A program made the translations under genes and the position numbers. From NCBI RefSeq assembly GCF_008039875.1, contig NZ_VRUU01000006.1, positions 1 to 64,000 of the forward strand: a stretch of 64,000 nucleotides of DNA, in the 5' to 3' direction. This document shows positions 58,947-64,000 of the stretch, in pieces (within the stretch, counting starts at the first letter, position 1; the number at the start of each line of letters is the position of its first letter). The notes under the pieces were generated by a model that did no database searches, had not been told where the DNA came from, and saw only the letters and a program-made list of their open reading frames with translations. The DNA is from Methylobacterium sp. WL119. GTDB lineage: Bacteria; Pseudomonadota; Alphaproteobacteria; Rhizobiales; Beijerinckiaceae.

Positions 58947-59606
58947 ATGGCCTGGACCCGCGAGCAGATGGCGGCGCGTGCCGCGCGTGAGCTGGAAGAC
59001 GGCTTCTACGTGAACCTCGGGATCGGCATCCCGACGCTGGTGTCGAACTACATTCCCGAGGGCATGTCGGTGCAGCTCCAGTCGGAGAACGGTATGCTCG
59101 GCATGGGGCCGTTCCCGTTCGAGGGCGAGGAGGACGCCGACCTGATCAATGCCGGCAAGCAGACGATCACGGCGCTGCCGACGACGAGCTACTTCTCCTC
59201 GGCCGATTCGTTCGGGATGATCCGCGGCGGGCACATCAACCTGTCGATCCTGGGCGCCATGCAGGTGGCCGGAAACGGCGATCTCGCCAACTGGATGATC
59301 CCCGGCAAGATGGTGAAGGGCATGGGCGGCGCCATGGACCTCGTGGCCGGCGTCAAGCGCGTCGTCGTCGTGATGGAGCACGTGGCGAAGAACAAGGACG
59401 GCACCGAGAGCCCGAAGCTGCTCAAGGAATGCGACCTGCCGCTCACCGGCACGCACGTGGTCGACCTCGTCATCACCGACCTCGGCGTGTTCACGATCGA
59501 CAAGCACGGCGACGGCGGGATGCGGCTGATCGAGCTCGCCGACGGCGTCACCGAGGAGGAGATCCGCGGCAAGACCGAGGCGGCCTACACGGTGGCGCTC
59601 GCCTGA
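58947..59606 (+). CDS. Succinyl-CoA:3-oxoacid CoA-transferase subunit B
   Basis: 219-residue beta subunit containing the catalytic Glu in SENGMLG near residue 48. Other signatures are [27 protein letters not shown] and [16 protein letters not shown]. Together with the A subunit it forms the complete transferase. An AGGAG site precedes the ATG, immediately after the repeat pair. Confidence 0.95.
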   Translation: MAWTREQMAARAARELEDGFYVNLGIGIPTLVSNYIPEGMSVQLQSENGMLGMGPFPFEGEEDADLINAGKQTITALPTTSYFSSADSFGMIRGGHINLSILGAMQVAGNGDLANWMIPGKMVKGMGGAMDLVAGVKRVVVVMEHVAKNKDGTESPKLLKECDLPLTGTHVVDLVITDLGVFTIDKHGDGGMRLIELADGVTEEEIRGKTEAAYTVALA

Positions 59607-59609
59607 AAC

Positions 59610-60407
59610 TTACACCGCGGCTCGGCTGCCCCGCCTGGCGCCGAGCCACGTCGCGGCGCCGACCGCGAGGCCGACCGCGGCGATGAGCAGCGTCGAGGCG
59701 GCGTTGATCTCGGGGTTCACGCCGAGCCGGACCTGGCTGTAGAGCCGCATCGGCAGGGTGGTCGCGCCGGGCCCCGAGACGAAGCTCGCGACGACGAGGT
59801 CGTCGAGCGACAGGGTGAAGGCGAGCAGGAACCCGGCGGCGATGCCGGGGGCGAGCAGCGGCAGCGTCACCGTCGCGAACACCCGGAACGGCCCGGCGCC
59901 GAGGTCGGCGGCGGCCTCCTCCAGGTCGCGGTCGAGCCCGCGCAGGCGGGCGGCGACCACGACCGCGACGAAGCCGGTGCCGAGGGTGGCGTGGGCGACG
60001 ACGATCGCGCCGAGGCCGCGGTCGATGCCGACCCCGACGAACAGCAGCAGCAGCGACAGGCCGGTGATCACCTCCGGCATCACCATCGGCGCGGTGACGA
60101 GCCCGGTGAACGGCGTGCGCCCGCGGAAGCGTCCGTGCCGCGCGAGCGCGAGGGCGGCCAGCGTGCCCAGCGCCGTCGCGATGACGGCCGACAGCGTCGC
60201 GACGCGGAGCGACACCCAGGCGGCCTCGAGCAACGGCCCGTCGGCGAGCAGGACGCCGTACCACCGTGTCGAGAACCCGCCCCACACCGTGACCAGGGCC
60301 GAGGCGTTGAACGAGTAGACCACCAGCACCAGGATGGGCGCGTACAGGAAGCCGAGCCCGAGGAGCAGCGCCGTGCGGGTGAGCGCGGTCGGACGATGCG
60401 CGGTCAT
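59610..60407 (-). CDS. Polyamine-type ABC transporter permease (PotC/PotI-like)
   Basis: 265-residue permease with six hydrophobic segments. The family EAA loop is EEAAADLGAGPFRVFATVTLP near residue 170. The N-terminal LGLGFLYAPILVLVVYSFN is typical of the PotI/PotC class. The ATG overlaps the stop of the partner permease by four bases (ATGA). It is convergent with the B subunit of the CoA-transferase. Confidence 0.92.
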   Translation of the reverse strand: MTAHRPTALTRTALLLGLGFLYAPILVLVVYSFNASALVTVWGGFSTRWYGVLLADGPLLEAAWVSLRVATLSAVIATALGTLAALALARHGRFRGRTPFTGLVTAPMVMPEVITGLSLLLLFVGVGIDRGLGAIVVAHATLGTGFVAVVVAARLRGLDRDLEEAAADLGAGPFRVFATVTLPLLAPGIAAGFLLAFTLSLDDLVVASFVSGPGATTLPMRLYSQVRLGVNPEINAASTLLIAAVGLAVGAATWLGARRGSRAAV

Positions 60408-61324
60408 GGTGCGCCCTCGCCGCTCGCGGCCTCGGCGGCGGCGTCGCGGAACAGCACCACCGGGCCGACGACGAGAATCAGCAGCAGGATCGCCACCGCC
60501 GAGGCGAGCGGCCAATCCCGGTTGGTGAAGAACTCGCTCCAGAGCACGCGCCCAAGCATCAGCGTCTCGGAGCCGCCGAGCAGGTCCGGGATCACGAACT
60601 CGCCGACCATGGGGATGAAGCACAGCGCCGCGCCCGCCAGCAGCCCGGGCAGGGCGAGCGGCAGCGTCACGGTCCAGAACACCCGCGTCGGCGAGGCGCC
60701 GAGGTCGGCCGCCGCCTCGCGCAACGCCGGATCGAGGCGGCTCAGCACCGCGTAGAGCGGCAGGACCATGAACGGCAGGTAGGCGTAGACGAGGCCGATC
60801 AGCACCGCGGCGGGGGTGTTCAGGATCTCCAGCGGCTGCGCGATCAGCCCGAGGCGCAGCAGCCCGAGATTGAGCAGGCCTTCGGGCTTCAGGATCGCGA
60901 TCCAGGCGTAGACCCGGATCAGGAAGCTCGTCCAGAACGGCACCACGACGAGCGCGACGAGCAGCGGCTGGCGCGCCGCCGGGCTGCGGGCGATGGCGTA
61001 GGCGAGCGGCGTGGCGATGCCCGCCAGGATCGCGGTCGCCGCGAGCGCGTAGGCCAGCGACGTCAGGGCCGCGTCGCGATAGAGCGCGTCGGTGGCGAGC
61101 GTGACGTAGTTCTCGAAATTGAGCGCCCTGAGGAAGTCCGACCAATCCCCCGCGCCGCCCCGCCAGTCGAGCACCGGCAGGTACGGCGGCATCGCGGTCG
61201 CCGGCTCCGACAGGCTGATCTTCAAGGTGATGACGAACGGCACCAGGAAGAAGGCGCCGAGCCAGAGCCAGACCGGCAGGCGGAGAAGGACGCGCAGGCG
61301 GCTCGCGCTTGGGGACGTCGTCAT
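60404..61324 (-). CDS. Polyamine-type ABC transporter permease (PotB/PotH-like)
   Basis: 306-residue permease with six hydrophobic segments and the EAA loop REAAADLGASPTRVFWTVTLP near residue 210. The N-terminal LWLGAFFLVPFVITLKISLSE and the periplasmic insert are typical of PotH/PotB. It is coupled to the downstream permease and preceded by a palindromic repeat separating it from the ATPase gene. Confidence 0.92.
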   Translation of the reverse strand: MTTSPSASRLRVLLRLPVWLWLGAFFLVPFVITLKISLSEPATAMPPYLPVLDWRGGAGDWSDFLRALNFENYVTLATDALYRDAALTSLAYALAATAILAGIATPLAYAIARSPAARQPLLVALVVVPFWTSFLIRVYAWIAILKPEGLLNLGLLRLGLIAQPLEILNTPAAVLIGLVYAYLPFMVLPLYAVLSRLDPALREAAADLGASPTRVFWTVTLPLALPGLLAGAALCFIPMVGEFVIPDLLGGSETLMLGRVLWSEFFTNRDWPLASAVAILLLILVVGPVVLFRDAAAEAASGEGAP

Positions 61325-61362
61325 CGTCCCGGTCTCCCGGACTTCGCTTTCACACCCTCCCC

Positions 61363-61474
61363 GTCATCCCGGGGCGCCGAAGGCGAGCCCGGGATCCAGA
61401 TGCACTGGTCGTGCTGGAGATGGCGCCGTCGGCGGCTCTGGATCCCGGGCTCTGATGCGCAGCCCCGGGATGAC
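61363..61474. repeat. Palindromic intergenic element between transporter genes
   Basis: About 112 bases with long inverted ends: GTCATCCCGGGG ... CCCCGGGATGAC, and internal GCCCGGGATCCAGA ... TCTGGATCCCGGGC. The RNA would fold into one long hairpin. The surrounding 265-bp gap has no gene. Confidence 0.85.
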
Positions 61475-61589
61475 CGCGGCGGGGCGACTGGCAGGGTCTT
61501 AGATTCGGTAACGATTTTGAGCCCGGCAGCCGTTCGGGAGCGGGTGCCCGGCCCCTCATCGTCCCGTGCATCGCGCATGACCGATGACC

Positions 61590-62648
61590 TCATGCCGGCA
61601 GGATCGTCGCGGCGTCGGGGGCGAAGCGGACCGCGACCGCTTCGCCCACGGCCGGCGCGCCCTCGCCCGGCGCGGTTGTCGCGCGCAGGCAGGTGCCGTC
61701 GGCGAGGCGGACGACGCGGCGGGTGCGGTCGCCGAGGAAGGTCTCCTCGACCAGCGTCCCGGGCACGCCCTCCCCGCTCAGGCTCAGGTCTTCGGGACGC
61801 ACGGCGAGGACGATGTCGGCGCCGGCTGAAAGCGGCGCGTCCGGCGCGCGCGCAAGCAGCGGTCCTACCACGCTCTCGACGCCGCGATGCGGGCCGGGCT
61901 CCTCCGCCCCGAGGCGGCCGGGGATGAGGTTCACGTCGCCGAGCAGGCCCGCGACGAATCGCGTGGCCGGCCGGCGGTAGAGGTCGGCCGGGCGGCCCAC
62001 CTGCACGAGCCGGCCGCGATCCATCACGCCGATGCGGTCGGCCAGGGTCATCGCCTCCGCGGGATCGTGGGTGACGACGACGAAGGTGGTGGCGAGGCGG
62101 CGCTGCAGCGCGCGCAGCTCCGCCTGCGTCTCCTCGCGCAGCGTGCGGTCGAGGGCCGCCATCGGCTCGTCGAGGAGCAGCACCCGCGGCTCGCGGGCGA
62201 GCGCCCGGGCCAACGCCACGCGCTGGCGCTGGCCGCCCGAGAGCGTCGCCGGCGCGCGGTCCGCGAAGCCCTCGAGGCGCACGAGGCGCAGCAGCGCGGC
62301 GACCCGCTCGGCCGTCGCCGCGCGGCCGGCGACGAGGCCATCGAGCCCGTAGGCGACGTTCCGGCCGACGCTCATGTGCGGGAACAGCGCGTAGGACTGG
62401 AACATCATGTTCACCGGCCGGCGATGGGCCGGCAGCGCGGCGAGATCCTGGTCGCCGAGGCGGATCGCGCCCGAGCTCGGCGCCTCGAACCCGGCGATCA
62501 GGCGCAGCAGCGTGCTCTTCCCGCACCCCGAAGGCCCGAGCAGGCAGAAGAACTCGGACGCCGCCAGGTCGAGGGAGACGGCGTCGACGGCCGTTCCGGC
62601 CCCGAACCGCTTGGTCAGGTTCTCGAGTCGCAGCAGCGGCGCGGACAA
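61590..62648 (-). CDS. Polyamine-type ABC transporter ATPase (PotA/PotG-like)
   Basis: 352-residue ATPase: Walker A GPSGCGKSTLLRLIAGFE near residue 38, Q-loop MMFQSYALFPHMSV, signature LSGGQRQRVALARAL near 136, Walker B LLLDEPMAALD and switch His in VVTHDPAEAM. A C-terminal TOBE domain follows. It is four bases downstream of the Crp/Fnr gene. No periplasmic binding-protein gene accompanies the three components in this window. Confidence 0.94.
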   Translation of the reverse strand: MSAPLLRLENLTKRFGAGTAVDAVSLDLAASEFFCLLGPSGCGKSTLLRLIAGFEAPSSGAIRLGDQDLAALPAHRRPVNMMFQSYALFPHMSVGRNVAYGLDGLVAGRAATAERVAALLRLVRLEGFADRAPATLSGGQRQRVALARALAREPRVLLLDEPMAALDRTLREETQAELRALQRRLATTFVVVTHDPAEAMTLADRIGVMDRGRLVQVGRPADLYRRPATRFVAGLLGDVNLIPGRLGAEEPGPHRGVESVVGPLLARAPDAPLSAGADIVLAVRPEDLSLSGEGVPGTLVEETFLGDRTRRVVRLADGTCLRATTAPGEGAPAVGEAVAVRFAPDAATILPA

Positions 62649-62652
62649 GGGC

Positions 62653-63339
62653 TCAGCCGTCCTCGCGCAGGGCCTCGGCGACCCGGGCCTCCAGCAGGTC
62701 CGGCCGGCGGATCACCAGGGCGCCGCGGGTGCGGTCGACGAGGCCCTCTGCCGCCATCACCGTGAACTCGCGGGTCACCTGCTCGCGGCGGCAGCCGATG
62801 CGGGCGGCGAGCACGTGGTGGTAGGGCGGCGGCGTCACCACCCGCTCGTCGCCCCCGCCCGCCCGCGGCACCGAGAGCCGCAGCAGCTCGGCATAGAGGC
62901 GGTGGCGCAGGTCGAGCAGCGCGTGCTCCATCAGGCGGGTGTTGAGCTCGCGCACGCGCTTGGTCAGCAGGCGGAACAGCCGGTCGGCGATGGCTTCCGA
63001 GGCGAACACCATCTGCCGGAACACCGAGGCCGGGACGACGCAGAGCTCGCCGCGGGTCAGCGCCGTGACGTTGGCCGAGCGGCCGACGCCGTCCAGCGCC
63101 GACAGCTCCCCGAAGAACGCGCCGCCGCGCATCTCGCCCAGGATCACCTCCTTGCCGGACTGCGTGCGGTTGAGGATGCGCACCTCGCCGGTGGCGAGGA
63201 AGTAGACGTCGGTGGAGACGTCGTCGAAGTCGACCAGCACCTCGTTCTCGTCGAAGCGGCGCCAGTGGCAGCGCGTCTCGAAGGGGCCGAGCTCGATGCC
63301 CGGCTCCTTGAAGAACGGAATGGTGGAGAGCCGTGCCAT
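62653..63339 (-). CDS. Crp/Fnr family transcriptional regulator
   Basis: 228-residue regulator with an N-terminal cNMP-type beta roll (FFKEPGIELGPFETRCHWRRF, FLATGEVRILNRTQSGKEVILGEMRGGAFFGELSALD) and a C-terminal winged helix (HVLAARIGCRREQVTREFTVMAAEGLV). It lacks the N-terminal cysteine cluster of Fnr, so it is a Crp-like or unknown-ligand member. It probably leads the transporter operon and is divergent from lpxC. Confidence 0.92.
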   Translation of the reverse strand: MARLSTIPFFKEPGIELGPFETRCHWRRFDENEVLVDFDDVSTDVYFLATGEVRILNRTQSGKEVILGEMRGGAFFGELSALDGVGRSANVTALTRGELCVVPASVFRQMVFASEAIADRLFRLLTKRVRELNTRLMEHALLDLRHRLYAELLRLSVPRAGGGDERVVTPPPYHHVLAARIGCRREQVTREFTVMAAEGLVDRTRGALVIRRPDLLEARVAEALREDG

Positions 63340-63602
63340 CGAAAACCGGTCCCTTCGCGATGCGCCGGGACCGCCGCGCCGCGGACCGTCTGAAAGTCCG
63401 CGCGACCGGCCCGACCCGGAGCATCGCGTCGTCGAGCTTGTTGCGGGATCGTGACGACCGGGTCGTCACCGGTCAAGCCGACCGTTGGCGATGGAGGTGG
63501 ATGGGGCCGCGCCGGACTACGCGAGACTGTGATTTCCCGTTCGCGCCGACGTCGCTTAGGTGAAGGACCGCATTCGGCCTGCGAGGGCGCCCGGGATCCG
63601 GA

Positions 63603-64000
63603 ATGCCGCGCCTGTTGCCCCCCGATCGAAGGCCTCCGGCCTCACCGCCCGACCTTTTCGCGCCGGGACGCGCGGCGATTTCGATCCCCCTCGACGCGCG
63701 CCACGCCCCGGCCGGTCCCGGTTTCGGCGGTCGTCGGGCGACCCTCGGGGCCGCGTTCACGCTGGCGGGACGCGGGCTTCACACCGGGCGCCGCGCGACC
63801 GTGCGCGTCGGCCCGGCCCCGCCCGGGCACGGCATCGTCTTCCGCCGGCGGCTTCACGGCGGGCGAACGGTCGACGTCCCGGCGCTGTGGACCCTGCGCG
63901 AGCGCCAGCCTTTGTGCACGGCGTTGCGCTCGCCGGAGGGGCCGCTGGTCCGCACCGTCGAGCACCTGCTCGCCGCGCTCTCGGCCCAGCGCATCGACGA
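63603..64000 (+). CDS. lpxC: LpxC-like UDP-3-O-acyl-N-acetylglucosamine deacetylase (5' part; runs off window)
   Basis: 132 codons are present. After an unusual Pro/Arg-rich leader of about 50 residues, the LpxC fold begins (TLAGRGLHTGRRATVRVGPAP, then GHGIVFRR). The zinc-binding EH signature TVEHLLAAL is near residue 120. LpxC commits lipid A synthesis. The ATG at 63603 follows GGGATCCGGA, and an in-frame stop lies 14 codons upstream, so the leader is probably real or the start is slightly later. It is not in a cell-division cluster here, so it may be a second copy. Confidence 0.82.
   Translation, partial: MPRLLPPDRRPPASPPDLFAPGRAAISIPLDARHAPAGPGFGGRRATLGAAFTLAGRGLHTGRRATVRVGPAPPGHGIVFRRRLHGGRTVDVPALWTLRERQPLCTALRSPEGPLVRTVEHLLAALSAQRID

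Overview
This is a GC-rich alphaproteobacterial chromosome segment. It almost certainly comes from a Methylobacterium/Methylorubrum-type aerobic anoxygenic phototroph. The evidence is a large bacteriochlorophyll a photosynthesis gene cluster with the O2-dependent cyclase AcsF, the aerR-ppsR regulator pair, a divergent phyR/nepR general-stress locus of the type first described in Methylobacterium, and the family composition of the flanking genes. The genus call is inference from gene content. No rRNA, tRNA, CRISPR array or transposase was seen.

Region 1 (1-31.7 kb) is a photosynthesis cluster. On the minus strand a superoperon runs bchF-bchN-bchB-bchH-bchL-bchM-lhaA-puhA-puhB. It is followed by a second unit, puhC-orf100-acsF-puhE-hemA, and then bchI-bchD (bchD leaves the window at its left edge). 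On the plus strand aerR/ppaA-ppsR are followed by bchG-bch2-bchP-tspO-orf118, a triheme cytochrome c, a dihydrolipoamide-dehydrogenase-like flavoprotein, and a bacteriophytochrome with its heme oxygenase. PpsR/CrtJ operators (TGT-N12-ACA) lie before puhC and before bchG, and a composite pair of one-mismatch sites lies between bchF and aerR. These genes cover ALA synthesis, Mg chelation, methylation, ring E closure, the dark-operative reductase, the 3-vinyl hydratase, esterification and reduction of the tail, plus reaction-centre H subunit and assembly factors. The pufLM, bchCXYZ and crt genes are not in this window.

Region 2 (31.7-48.6 kb) is housekeeping and accessory. It holds gmk-yicC-(VOC)-mltG-mutM (minus), ubiE-ubiB (plus), a disrupted MHYT-PAS-GGDEF-EAL gene, a divergent senA/senB pair predicting selenoneine synthesis with coaBC overlapping senB, a glutathione transferase, an L,D-transpeptidase lipoprotein, a VOC protein, a cyclic-nucleotide-binding protein and a SCO-like copper chaperone.

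Region 3 (48.6-52.1 kb) is a compact general stress response island. It contains a KGG stress protein, a secreted hypothetical, phyR, nepR, a DUF1328 membrane protein and a 55-residue protein. Six sites match the EcfG promoter consensus GGAAC-N16/17-CGTT exactly. One of them precedes no protein gene but is followed about 65 bases later by a rho-independent terminator, which predicts a roughly 90-nt stress-induced small RNA.

Region 4 (52.4-64 kb) holds DUF2865, metallo-hydrolase, DUF1499, MarR and AsmA genes, a succinyl-CoA:3-oxoacid CoA-transferase pair (scoAB) with a duplicated 61-bp intergenic repeat, a polyamine-type ABC transporter without a binding protein, a Crp/Fnr regulator and, divergently, the first 132 codons of an lpxC gene running off the right edge.
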